From: Pseudomonadales bacterium
GTDB lineage: Bacteria > Pseudomonadota > Gammaproteobacteria > Pseudomonadales > Halieaceae
Direction of reading: 5' to 3'
DNA length: 64,000 bases
Assembly: GCA_024234815.1 (NCBI GenBank)
Contig: JACKNO010000002.1
Coordinates: forward strand, 372,001 to 436,000
Both the position numbers and the translations under genes were made by a program. Within the stretch, counting starts at the first letter, position 1. Each line of letters begins with the position of its first letter. Under the pieces are notes generated by a model. The model had not been told where the DNA came from. It saw only the letters and a list, made by a program, of their open reading frames with translations, and searched no databases. Below are positions 16,642-25,304 of the stretch, piece after piece.

Positions 16642-17649
16642 CTAGAGACAGGCAGTTCCAGCCTGCCCGGCAGTGATATAACCTGCCGCAGCCAGCCAGC
16701 CAATCGCATCCCGAAAGGAGTCCTCCACCGGTCGGAAGGCAAACTCCAGGCCCTCCTCCACCCCGCGGCTATCCATCGCAACCCAGTGGGTGGCATAGGA
16801 TATACCCTCTACAGTCAGGGGCAGATCCAGCCCGAGGCGGCTGCCAACGCTGTCACAGAGGCGCGCCGCCAGTCGCAGCAGGCCGGGGTTCAGTGGTATT
16901 TCGCGAGGCTTCCTACCGGTCACCCCGAATAGTAAAGCGCCGAGTTCGGTCCACGGTATATAGTGGCCGCCAAGGATGAATCGGCCCGGTGGCAGGTGCT
17001 GCTCCAGCAATCGCAGATGCACATCGGCTATGTCGCGCACGTCTACGTACTGGGTCCCCGAGGGCATCACTGGAACAAAACGTTGCAGGTAGGTACGCAA
17101 ACCCACGTGGGCTTCCGTCAATCCCGGATCATCGGGCCCGATCACCGTCGCGGGATAGGTGATACTCAGCGGCGCACCCTGCTCCTGCAATTGCCGCACG
17201 AGGCGCTCGCAGGCGACCTTCGAGCGGCCGTAGCCTGTGGCGCCGGCGCCGGGCGGGGAGTTTTCGTCCAGCACCGTTGCCTCCGGGTCATACAGTGCGG
17301 TAACACTCGAAACATGAATAACGGCGCCGACACCCTGGTCCAGCGAGGTCCTGATAACAGTAGAGGTGCCATCCAGGTTGGTCCGGTATACCGCTGCCGC
17401 ATCGGCCGCGTGGGTGGAAACCATCGCCGCCGAGTGCACCACCGCATCGCAACCGGCAACGGCCCGACGCACCTTGCTGGCGTCCGTGATATCCCCGCAA
17501 GTGAAGTCGCGGATCCGGTCGGGGCCGAACAAGCGCTGCATCTTCTGTTCACTGCGCACCAGCAGACTGACTTCGTGTCCGGCAGCCAGCAGCGCCAGCG
17601 CGGTATGGTAGCCGACAAAACCGGTGGCGCCCGTTACCATCACCCTCAT
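16642..17649 (-). CDS. NAD-dependent epimerase/dehydratase or 3beta-hydroxysteroid-dehydrogenase-like extended SDR
   Basis: 335 residues from ATG 17649 (GAGGTG 6 bases upstream; a GTG three codons earlier is less good). GATGFVG (7-13) binds NAD(P), SS at 114-115 and YGRSK (Y140, K144) supply the catalytic Ser-Tyr-Lys. The overall sequence resembles dihydroflavonol reductase and 3beta-hydroxysteroid dehydrogenase-like extended SDRs. It lies 48 bases after a classical SDR on the same strand, and beyond a shared regulatory gap are a wax synthase and a KshA-like Rieske oxygenase, so a lipid or steroid alcohol is a reasonable guess for the substrate. The substrate cannot be read from sequence. Confidence 0.8.
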   Translation of the reverse strand: MRVMVTGATGFVGYHTALALLAAGHEVSLLVRSEQKMQRLFGPDRIRDFTCGDITDASKVRRAVAGCDAVVHSAAMVSTHAADAAAVYRTNLDGTSTVIRTSLDQGVGAVIHVSSVTALYDPEATVLDENSPPGAGATGYGRSKVACERLVRQLQEQGAPLSITYPATVIGPDDPGLTEAHVGLRTYLQRFVPVMPSGTQYVDVRDIADVHLRLLEQHLPPGRFILGGHYIPWTELGALLFGVTGRKPREIPLNPGLLRLAARLCDSVGSRLGLDLPLTVEGISYATHWVAMDSRGVEEGLEFAFRPVEDSFRDAIGWLAAAGYITAGQAGTACL

Positions 17650-17697
17650 ACCTGACACCTCAGGTACGACAGCTCACTGCGCAGCACAGGGCCACAG

Positions 17698-18450
17698 CTA
17701 ACCCATGAATGCCTGGCCACCATCCACTCCAATACTCTGCCCATTGATATAAGAGGAAGCGTCGCTGCACAGCGCGACCACAAATCGGCCCACATCGTCC
17801 TCGCAGTCCCCTACCCTCCCCAGCGGAACGCTGCCCAGCAGTTGGGCAGCCTCGTCTCCCTTGTGCTCCATCCACCATGCCATGCCGGGCGACCTGGCCA
17901 GCGGCAGGATTGCGTTGCTGCGTATGCCCTGCGCACCCCACTCACAAGCCGCGGCACGGGTAAGTGCGCGAATTGCCTCCTTGCTGGCGGCGTAGGCGCC
18001 AAAACCCGACACGTCCCAACGCTTGGCCGAGGAACTGGCAAGGTTGATAATGCAGCCGTCACCCCTGAGATGGGGGTAGCACAGCTTCATCATGCGAAAA
18101 ACCGCCAGCGGACCCGACTCCCAACCGGCGGTAAAACTCTCTTCACTCACCTGGTGAAGCGTGCCCAGCGGCACCTCCTGTGCGTTGTTCACCAGGATAT
18201 TCAGGCGGCCGAAGTGCGACACTACCCCCGACACGCAAGCCTCGATGGCCGCTGCCGACTTTACATCAACCACGACCGGCAAGGCACTACCTCCGCGCTC
18301 CTCAATAATCTTGCAGGTCGCTTCCAGTTTGGCCCCGGTTCTGCCGGTCACCGCCACCTGGGCGCCAGCCGCGGCCAACGCCAGTGCGATACCCTGGCCT
18401 ACCCCCTGGCCCGCTCCTGTAACCAGGGCCACCTTACCCTCCAACACCAT
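17698..18450 (-). CDS. Classical SDR family oxidoreductase
   Basis: 250 residues from ATG 18450 (GGGAG upstream); the frame to 18504 is not supported. GAGQGVGQG (12-20) is the cofactor loop, NNAQ (88-91) replaces the usual NNAG, and the catalytic set is S139/S140, Y153 and K157 in YAASK. A typical C-terminal GQSIGVDGGQ precedes the end. It oxidises or reduces an unknown alcohol with NAD(P). It is divergent from the wax-ester-synthase gene and probably cotranscribed with the epimerase-like gene. Confidence 0.85.
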   Translation of the reverse strand: MVLEGKVALVTGAGQGVGQGIALALAAAGAQVAVTGRTGAKLEATCKIIEERGGSALPVVVDVKSAAAIEACVSGVVSHFGRLNILVNNAQEVPLGTLHQVSEESFTAGWESGPLAVFRMMKLCYPHLRGDGCIINLASSSAKRWDVSGFGAYAASKEAIRALTRAAACEWGAQGIRSNAILPLARSPGMAWWMEHKGDEAAQLLGSVPLGRVGDCEDDVGRFVVALCSDASSYINGQSIGVDGGQAFMG

Positions 18451-18646
18451 GCGCCAACTCCCAGCCCGAACCCGACAATATTCAATTTCGAAAGTATGAC
18501 GCAAAAACGCCGGGCCCGACGCATCAGCGGCTCAATAAGTCACACCGGGAGGCCCCGGGACGGAACTATTTCACTCGTACAAACGATTAGTCTATTCTAG
18601 CCGGTGTACCCGCTCTACTATTCTTATAATTCCAGGAGTCCACACC

Positions 18647-20212
18647 ATGCGCAGAATGCCGATAACCGATGCCTTTTTCCTGCTCGCGGAATCGCGGCGC
18701 ACACCGATGCACGTGGGGGGCCTGAATCTTTTTACCCTGCCCAAGGATGTCGACGACACCACCTTTCTGGCAAACCTCGGCAATATCCTGCGCTACGACG
18801 GCGAGCTGCGACGCCCCTTCGGTGAAAAACTGAAAATGGGGCCCCTTGGCGTGGCCGGCAACATTTACTGGGAAGAAGAAGACGAAGTGGACATGGAGTA
18901 CCATGTCCGCCATTCAGCCCTGCCCAGGCCCGGTCGTTACCGCGAATTATTCGCGCTGATCTCCAGGCTGCACAGCACCTTGCTGGACAGGTCACGGCCG
19001 CTGTGGGAAATGCACCTCATCGAGGGCCTGCCGAACCGCCAGTTCGCCACTTACTTCAAGGCTCACCATTGCGCTATCGACGGCGTCGGTTCCATGCACC
19101 TGATGAGCAGCATGTATTCAACCAATGCCCGCAACAAGGTGAAGATTTCCCCCTTTTCCCGCGAGGCCCACGAAATCTACAAGAGGCAACTGGCGGAAGC
19201 CTCAGGCAGACCCGGCAAGCCCAGGGAAGCGGAGGTCAAAGCCGTTCTTGAAATACTTAAAAACCAGCTCGGGGGGACGGTCAACGTGGCCAAGGCCCTG
19301 CGTGAATCGGCCAATGTCTGGCTCGGCCGCAACACCGCCATGGCGGTTCCCTTCCACAAAATCCCGAAATCGGCGGTCAGCACCCAGATTACCGGGGCGC
19401 GGCGGTTTGTCGCCCAATCCTGGCCGTTCGAGCGGGTTCGGGCCATGGGTCGCGCCTACGATGGAACCCTGAACGATGCGGTCATGGCCATGTGCGCCGG
19501 CGCACTGCGCAAACACCTGCAGGAACAGCGTGACCTGCCCAAGATTTCCCTCAAGGCAATGGCGCCGGTTTCCCTGCGTGCCGCGGGCGACGTCGACTCG
19601 GCCAACGCTGTCGGCATGGTCATCGCGGATCTTGCCACCAACGTCCGGGACCCGGCCAAGCGGTTTCGCGCCATCAAGGAATCCATGGACGCTTCCAAGG
19701 CGCAACTGCAGCAATTATCCAGTGGCGAGATCCAGGCCTATACAGCCATCAGCCAGGCGCCCTTGTTGCTGACTCAGCTCACCGGCCTGGCCAGTCGCTT
19801 CCCCGCTTTCAGCACCGTCATATCCAACGTGCCAGGACCCCGCGAAAAACGCTACTGGAACGGGGCCCGCATGGACGGGATGTATCCCGTGTCGATCCCG
19901 ATGGATGGCAGCGCGGTCAACTTCACTCTGGTGAGCAACAACGAAAATCTCGACTTTGGCATCGTTGCCTGTCGGAAGTCGGTACCGCAGGTGCAGCGAC
20001 TGATAGATTATATGGAGGAGTCGCTGGTCGAACTGGAGGATGCCGCAGGGCTGCGCCGGCGCAAATCTCCCGCTAAATCAGCTGCGAAACGCAAGCAGCC
20101 CGGCAAGGCAAAAGACCGCGCCGCAGCTACCAAAACCGCCCGCGCCGTTCCCAAGCTGCAGTCCAAGCCCCGCGCCAAAGCCAGGCCAAAGCCGAAGCAA
20201 TCGGCAGACTGA
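18647..20212 (+). CDS. Wax-ester synthase/diacylglycerol acyltransferase (WS/DGAT) with basic tail
   Basis: 521 residues. The catalytic HHxxxDG motif appears as HHCAIDG (140-146), and the N-terminal PITDAFFLLAESRRTPMHVGGL is typical of the family. The C-terminal domain holds NVPGPREKRYWNGARM. These enzymes join acyl-CoA to long-chain alcohols or diacylglycerol and make wax or triacylglycerol inclusions. AGGAG lies 10 bases before the ATG, and TATAAT is seen at 18625-18630. Odd feature: residues 470-521 form a disordered tail with 20 Lys/Arg in 52 residues, rich in Ala and Pro, resembling histone H1, AlgP or the PhaF phasin tail. Confidence 0.9.
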   Translation: MRRMPITDAFFLLAESRRTPMHVGGLNLFTLPKDVDDTTFLANLGNILRYDGELRRPFGEKLKMGPLGVAGNIYWEEEDEVDMEYHVRHSALPRPGRYRELFALISRLHSTLLDRSRPLWEMHLIEGLPNRQFATYFKAHHCAIDGVGSMHLMSSMYSTNARNKVKISPFSREAHEIYKRQLAEASGRPGKPREAEVKAVLEILKNQLGGTVNVAKALRESANVWLGRNTAMAVPFHKIPKSAVSTQITGARRFVAQSWPFERVRAMGRAYDGTLNDAVMAMCAGALRKHLQEQRDLPKISLKAMAPVSLRAAGDVDSANAVGMVIADLATNVRDPAKRFRAIKESMDASKAQLQQLSSGEIQAYTAISQAPLLLTQLTGLASRFPAFSTVISNVPGPREKRYWNGARMDGMYPVSIPMDGSAVNFTLVSNNENLDFGIVACRKSVPQVQRLIDYMEESLVELEDAAGLRRRKSPAKSAAKRKQPGKAKDRAAATKTARAVPKLQSKPRAKARPKPKQSAD

Positions 20213-20441
20213 GCGCAAACGAAGGCGCCGACCGCTCCCCTTCCGGACGGCTGCCTCGCATTCCCGCTGGACTCCAGCAACGGCGCATATTGCAGCTGCC
20301 GGTAGCGATTATCCCGCGCGGGTATAGCTATTTGCTCGGGTAACGAGGCAATCGGATTTTGCAAGCCATTACATTTCGCGGCCAGCTGCCCCACAATAGC
20401 TGAAGATTCCAACTTTCAAATCACGCTAGCGAGCACATTCC

Positions 20442-21443
20442 ATGAGCGAACGTATTCCCATGCCCATGCCATTTGGCTGGTTCCAGGTAGCTTACTCCCA
20501 CGACCTGGAAGTTGCACAATCAAAACCGCTGCGCTACTTCGACACCGACCTGGTCATGTTCAGAACCGAAAGCGGGGCGGCCAGGGTGCTGGACGCGTAC
20601 TGCCCCCACATGGGCGCCCACCTGGGCTACGGCATTCGCGACCAGGCCGGCGGTGGCGCATCGGTAGTGGGTGAATCCATCGTCTGCCCTTTTCACGGCT
20701 GGGCCTACGATGGTGACGGCAAATGCACCGACATACCCTATGCCAATCGCATGCCCCCCAGGGTGGCCAGGGGCGAACAGGTCATCCAACCCTGGCCTGT
20801 CAGGGAAATCAACCAGGTTATCTATGTGTGGTATCACCCCGAGGGTCTCGCCCCCTATTTCGAACCCGAGAACATCGCGGAGGCTGACCCTGCCAACGAC
20901 GAGTGGGGTGGCCTCAAACTGCATAGCTGGGATATCCAGACCCATATGCAGGAAATCGGGGAAAACGCGGTTGATCCGGCCCACTTCCTCTATGTGCATG
21001 GCACCCAGAACATTCCCACGCCGGAAGTCATGGAATTCGACGGCGTGTACCGCCGCGGCAAACTCGTCAGTAAAATGGCGACGCCGCGCGGTGAAATCGT
21101 GGGTGTCATCGCCAATAACAGCACCGGTCCGGGGCAGGCCACCGTGCGATTCAGCGGTATTTGTGAAACCGTACTGATGGCGAACCTGACTCCGGTAGAC
21201 AGCGAAAACTCCCGCGCCTTCTATGCGTTTATCCAGAAGAAAGTCGACGGCAAGGAGCCAGTGGGTGGTGTTGCCGATGCGATAGTGAAGGACATCTGCA
21301 AACAGATGTCAGAGGACCAGATTATCTGGGCCCACAAGAAGTATTTTGAGAAACCCCTGCTGTGCGATAACGACGGGCCATTTGCCAAGTTTCGCAAGTG
21401 GTATAGCCAGTTTTACGCAACCCCCCAGACCCCGGCTTCCTGA
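20442..21443 (+). CDS. Rieske [2Fe-2S] oxygenase, KshA-like
   Basis: 333 residues. The Rieske cluster is bound by C54/H56 (CPHMGAH) and C82/H85 (CPFHGW). The mononuclear iron site shows N175, D178, H181 and H186 in ENAVDPAHFLYVHG. This layout and length match the oxygenase of 3-ketosteroid 9alpha-hydroxylase and related single-component-type Rieske enzymes. It needs an electron-transfer reductase not found nearby. It follows the wax synthase by 229 bases, on the same strand. A steroid or other lipid substrate is inferred, not shown. Confidence 0.82.
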   Translation: MSERIPMPMPFGWFQVAYSHDLEVAQSKPLRYFDTDLVMFRTESGAARVLDAYCPHMGAHLGYGIRDQAGGGASVVGESIVCPFHGWAYDGDGKCTDIPYANRMPPRVARGEQVIQPWPVREINQVIYVWYHPEGLAPYFEPENIAEADPANDEWGGLKLHSWDIQTHMQEIGENAVDPAHFLYVHGTQNIPTPEVMEFDGVYRRGKLVSKMATPRGEIVGVIANNSTGPGQATVRFSGICETVLMANLTPVDSENSRAFYAFIQKKVDGKEPVGGVADAIVKDICKQMSEDQIIWAHKKYFEKPLLCDNDGPFAKFRKWYSQFYATPQTPAS

Positions 21444-21461
21444 GTCGGGAGGGCGAACGCG

Positions 21462-21475
21462 GCCGGGAACCCGGC
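21462..21475. terminator. Hairpin between convergent Rieske and SLC13 genes
   Basis: GCCGGG-AA-CCCGGC lies in the 33-base gap between two converging genes, without a T run. It could slow polymerases arriving from either side. Confidence 0.4.
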
Positions 21476-21476
21476 T

Positions 21477-23201
21477 CTAGAAAGGAAAGACACGGGGAAC
21501 GAGCAGGACCACCGTCGCCGAGTAGGCGATAGAAAGTGGCAGGCCCACCCGGAAATAGTCTCGCAGTTCGTAGCTTCCCAGGTTCTGCACCATCAGGTTC
21601 GTGTTGTAGCCATACGGTGTAAGGAAGCTGGCACTGGCGCCGAAAGCCACAGTCATCACAAACGGCATGTGGCTCACCCCGTAGCTCTCCGCCAACCCAA
21701 ACGCGATGGGGAAAACCAGCGCCGCTGCGGCATTATTGGTCATCAGTTCAGTGAGCAGCAGGGTGCAGAAATAAATGCCAATGATCGCAGCGTAGGGCCC
21801 CAGGTGCTGCAGGTTGGCGTGCAACACATCGGCCAGTATCGCAACCAGTCCGGAGTTGGTGAGCGCCTGGGACAGGGTGAGCGCGGACGCGATAATTATC
21901 CACAGTTCAAAGGGAAAACGACGTCGCAGCTCTGAGCCCCGCACCACCCGCAGGGCGAGCATACAGACCAGCAAAAAGCTCACGCCCTTGATAAGGGGGA
22001 TAACTTCCATGGACGCCAGGCCTATCACCAGCATCAATACGCCGGTAATGAAATAGTCCTGGAACCGCGAGGTCTTGATCTCACCCACAGAGTCGTTAAT
22101 GACAAGGAAATTCTTGTCGAGGTTCTTGCGCTCGTTGAAGTCCGGCCCCACCGCCAGCATCATATTGTCACCGGCGTGGATGGTGATATTTCCCAGCTTG
22201 CCGGACAGGCGCTTGCCGCCGCGGCGCATTCCGACCACCGCGGCATCAAACAGGGAGCGAAAGCCGCTGTCCTTGACGGTCTTGCCTTCGACGGTCGCTC
22301 CGGGCATGACGATAACTTCCGTCATATTGGTGCGCAGCAACCCCTCCTCGATGGCGAAAAGCCGCAGGCCATCGAAGTCTTCAAGCACTTTGATCTGCTT
22401 GATATCGCCAGAAAATATCAGCTTGTCCCCCGCTTCGATGTATTCCTGCGGCGCCACCGGGGAAATGAGGTAACTGCCACGCACGATTTCCACCAGGAAC
22501 AGGTCTTCCAGTTCGCGCAGGCCGTTCTCCAGGATGCTCTTGCCCACCAGCGCCGAGTCCGCGTCCACCTCGGCTTCTATCAGGTATTCATTGATATCGA
22601 TCTGTTCGGTAGTGCCCGCGGGCAGCAGGCCTGAGCTGGCCAGTATGACCAGTAGACCCACACCAGTGACCGCCAGCCCCACCCAGATAAAATCGCCAAA
22701 TGCCAGCCCCTGCCCCGTGGCGTCCTCGAGAAAGCTGCTGACGATCAGGTTGGTTGACGTCCCGATAAGCGTTACGGTGCCGCCCAGGATGGCGGCATAG
22801 GACAGAGGCAAGAGGAGTTTGGAAGCGGGATGATGGCGATTACTGCGCATGGTATGCGCCAGTGTCGCGACTACCGCGGTGTTGTTAACAAAGGCCGAGA
22901 ACAGGGCGGTAAAGAAACCCATACGCAGCAAGCTGACAGAATAATTTGCCGTAATGAGCTTGCCAGACAAACGGGTAAGCCAGGACAGTTTTTCCAGGCC
23001 AATGGAGACCAAAAGTAGCAGAATGAGGGTAATCAGGCCGGAATTGGTTGCCTTGGCCAGCACCTCCGCAGTATCCACCAGGCCAAGAAAGTAAGTCGCC
23101 AGCATCGCGGACACGAAAACCCACACGGCAGGCCATGAACTAAACACAAGGCTGGCCACCAGCGCAAAGAAAACGCCAGCGACAAGCAACTGATCCAACA
23201 T
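21477..23201 (-). CDS. SLC13-family (DASS) permease with two TrkA-C domains
   Basis: 574 residues from the ATG at 23201, which begins directly with the first membrane helix (MLDQLLVAGVFFALVASLVF). Hydrophobic helices occupy the N- and C-terminal thirds. The middle (about residues 205-380) holds two TrkA-C/RCK_C regulatory domains (for example VGKSILENGLRELEDLFLVE and LRTNMTEVIVMPGATVEGKT). Motifs GTSTNLIV and ELMTNNAAAALVFPIAF, seen in pieces, are the family substrate/sodium signatures. It likely imports dicarboxylate, sulfate or another anion with sodium. It is divergent from the redoxin gene. The exact anion is unknown. Confidence 0.85.
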   Translation of the reverse strand: MLDQLLVAGVFFALVASLVFSSWPAVWVFVSAMLATYFLGLVDTAEVLAKATNSGLITLILLLLVSIGLEKLSWLTRLSGKLITANYSVSLLRMGFFTALFSAFVNNTAVVATLAHTMRSNRHHPASKLLLPLSYAAILGGTVTLIGTSTNLIVSSFLEDATGQGLAFGDFIWVGLAVTGVGLLVILASSGLLPAGTTEQIDINEYLIEAEVDADSALVGKSILENGLRELEDLFLVEIVRGSYLISPVAPQEYIEAGDKLIFSGDIKQIKVLEDFDGLRLFAIEEGLLRTNMTEVIVMPGATVEGKTVKDSGFRSLFDAAVVGMRRGGKRLSGKLGNITIHAGDNMMLAVGPDFNERKNLDKNFLVINDSVGEIKTSRFQDYFITGVLMLVIGLASMEVIPLIKGVSFLLVCMLALRVVRGSELRRRFPFELWIIIASALTLSQALTNSGLVAILADVLHANLQHLGPYAAIIGIYFCTLLLTELMTNNAAAALVFPIAFGLAESYGVSHMPFVMTVAFGASASFLTPYGYNTNLMVQNLGSYELRDYFRVGLPLSIAYSATVVLLVPRVFPF

Positions 23202-23347
23202 GCAGTGGTTCCGTAATTCTGGATAGCAATCCGAAGCATACGCGCTAGGAGTGCCGCGGGACAACTGCCATGGGACAAAGATCGGGAATCAACTAGAATT
23301 TCAGGAACCAGGTCACACTGGATCACTCACAAAGGGCTCTCACAGGG

Positions 23348-23983
23348 ATGAAAAATATCCTGGCAATCCTCACCGCCCTGCTATTGGCAGTAGCCGTCGT
23401 GGGCTATTTATTCTTCGAACCGCTACAGGCTTTCACCTATGCCAGGCTCACCCGGGACATGTTTGTCGCTTACGACAACGACAACTTCGACCCGGGCCCC
23501 CTAGCCGGTTCTCGCTTCCCCGGGATAAATGCAAGCTATCGGGGAGGCAAAATACAACTGGTAGAGGAATTTGCAGGGCGTAACGGGATGGTATTTATCG
23601 CCGACCGTTCACTGGATTGGTGTCCGTACAGCATGCGCCACATCATCGAGCTTCAGAAAAGCAGCGGGGATTTCGCGGCGGCCGGCATCGGCATGCTGGC
23701 CGTCACCTATGACGAGCCCGACCTGCAACAGGCTTTCATCGAAAAATATGGGATCACGATACCCGTGCTTTCCGATAACAACGCGCTCAGCTTCAAGACC
23801 CTGGGGATATTGAATGAACACTACCAGAGGGGAGACTATCAGTACGGTGTCCCCTACCCCGGGATCATTGTGATCAATCCGCAGGGCGAGGTGGTGGGCA
23901 AACTGTTCCTTGAAGGCTACCGAACCCGCGTCGATGCAGCTGCGGCTCTCACTTTCGCAAAGGCCGCGCTGAAAATCGAATGA
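23348..23983 (+). CDS. Membrane-anchored redoxin/thioredoxin-fold protein
   Basis: 211 residues: one N-terminal membrane anchor (about 4-23), then a thioredoxin-like AhpC/Redoxin domain facing the periplasm (GMVFIADRSLDWCPYSMRH, seen in part; later PYPGIIVINPQGEVVGK). The active site reads WCPYS: the second cysteine of CxxC is serine, so it may act as a one-cysteine peroxidase, a monothiol exchange protein or a degenerate family member. Expressed alone, divergent from the SLC13 permease. AGGG precedes the ATG. Confidence 0.72.
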   Translation: MKNILAILTALLLAVAVVGYLFFEPLQAFTYARLTRDMFVAYDNDNFDPGPLAGSRFPGINASYRGGKIQLVEEFAGRNGMVFIADRSLDWCPYSMRHIIELQKSSGDFAAAGIGMLAVTYDEPDLQQAFIEKYGITIPVLSDNNALSFKTLGILNEHYQRGDYQYGVPYPGIIVINPQGEVVGKLFLEGYRTRVDAAAALTFAKAALKIE

Positions 23984-24020
23984 AACGCTGGAAGGTAAAG
24001 AGATAAACGGCGGGGGAGAA

Positions 24021-24221
24021 CTATCCGGCTTTCTGCTTGTTGCCAAGCTTGATCTGCTTGCTGACCGCCATGGTAGGCTGGCCGCTGACGCCGGATTTGA
24101 TGAAATCGATTTTGTTACCCGATTTCAAAAAAAGTCGCGTCTGCTCTTCAATGGATGCTGAAGTTTCAACTGCTGCAGGTTGCTTCTTCTTTGCCGCTGC
24201 TCGCGTGGGTTTACGCGCCAT
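24021..24221 (-). CDS. Small basic hypothetical protein, 66 residues
   Basis: 66 residues, very lysine/arginine/alanine-rich at the N-terminus (MARKPTRAAAKKKQ) and again near the C-terminus (SKQIKLGNKQKAG), with a central SIEEQTRLFLKSGNKIDFI segment. An AAGG ribosome site and a TACAAT -10-like element (24255-24260) precede it, which supports a real gene. The basic tails suggest nucleic-acid or ribosome binding; the central segment is vaguely like those of small RNA-polymerase-associated regulators such as SutA, but I cannot assign a family. Confidence 0.6.
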   Translation of the reverse strand: MARKPTRAAAKKKQPAAVETSASIEEQTRLFLKSGNKIDFIKSGVSGQPTMAVSKQIKLGNKQKAG

Positions 24222-24389
24222 GAGAAAACCTTATCGGAAGTGGGAAAGCGCGATATTGTACAGGAATACCGAAAAAAATACAGGTATTTCTTGCCCGCCG
24301 CCGGTTGCGGAAGCCCCGGCTCGACTCCTCAAAGCCCCCCGCACCAGCAGCTTCCTTTCCGCTTTGTAGCTGACCGGGGGAGCTCCAGT

Positions 24390-25196
24390 TCAGCTTGCTT
24401 TCTGAAACAGGTGCAGCGAAAAAGCCATGCTCACCTCAGGCAACGCCTCCCGCAGCAAACGCTCACGCTTTTCCCGGTGTCCGCGAAACGCGAAAGGGGT
24501 CATACTGACGAGGTCCGAAAGCAATTCGGCATCCAGCGCCAGCGGGTACTGCACCCGGCTTCGCTTGACCAGTTGCAGACCCTGGACATCCTCCCTGGCC
24601 TCAACGTGCTCCCGGGGCGTGTCGTAAAGCCTCGCGCGCACCTCCTTCAGGTGGCCGGGGGCCGGGCATATCTCCAGGTAAAATCCAGCGGGGCGCAACA
24701 CCCGCAGCACTTCCGCATCGTCAGACGGGGCGAAGACCCGCAGGACGACATCCAGGGAAGCATCCGGCAGCGGCAAGTGGAAGGCGCTGGCGACGGCGAA
24801 ATCAGCTGCCGGACAGCGCCTCGCCGCCAGTCGCACCGCCGCGCGGGATATATCCACCCCATAAAGTGCGCAGGCGGGCAGCGCCTGGTTCAGGACGCCG
24901 CAGTAATAGCCCTCGCCGCAACCCAGGTCCAGTACCGGGCCTGCCACCGACAGCGCCGACAGCTCGGCGACCATGGCCGCGGCCATCGGCGCGTAGGCAC
25001 CCGCGGTATGCACCCGCGCCCGGGCCGCCACCATCTGCGGGTTATCTCCCGGATTGGCGCTGCGCTTGCGGTTGGAGGGCAGCAGGTTCACATAACCCTC
25101 CCTGGCGCGATCAAAAGTATGCCGGTTGTCACATGCCAGCGAGGCTCCGTCAGGGCTCGCCAGCAGCGGCAACCGGCAGTGCGGACATGTCCACAT
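24390..25196 (-). CDS. rlmA: 23S rRNA (guanine-N1)-methyltransferase
   Basis: 268 residues. An N-terminal zinc finger uses C4, C7, C22 and H26, followed by a class I SAM methyltransferase domain (VLDLGCGEGYYCG, about 89-101). RNHxFDxAREGYVNLL-type text (HTFDRAREGYVNLLPSNRK) after the finger is diagnostic for RlmA/TlrB. It methylates N1 of a guanine in helix 35 of 23S rRNA (G745 in E. coli). Transcribed divergently from recQ across about 108 bases. All key residues are present. Confidence 0.92.
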   Translation of the reverse strand: MWTCPHCRLPLLASPDGASLACDNRHTFDRAREGYVNLLPSNRKRSANPGDNPQMVAARARVHTAGAYAPMAAAMVAELSALSVAGPVLDLGCGEGYYCGVLNQALPACALYGVDISRAAVRLAARRCPAADFAVASAFHLPLPDASLDVVLRVFAPSDDAEVLRVLRPAGFYLEICPAPGHLKEVRARLYDTPREHVEAREDVQGLQLVKRSRVQYPLALDAELLSDLVSMTPFAFRGHREKRERLLREALPEVSMAFSLHLFQKAS

Positions 25197-25290
25197 GGCG
25201 AAAACCGGTTTCAGGCAATCCGGCAGTTTAACCGAATTTGCCGTCCTGATCCGATGCCAAATGATGGCGAAGGCGCAGCGCCAAATACGC

Positions 25291-25296
25291 TATACT
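25291..25296 (+). promoter_or_regulatory. Candidate -10 element of recQ, unusually close to the start codon
   Basis: TATACT lies only 8 bases before the recQ ATG. A start point about 7 bases after it would fall at or next to the ATG. No ribosome site is seen and the -35 region is poor. Confidence 0.35.
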
Positions 25297-25304
25297 CCGC
25301 CGCC

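Noticed and set aside
24180..25304. N-terminal extension of recQ by 375 codons
   Set aside because: Runs antisense across rlmA; the RecQ family begins at 25305.
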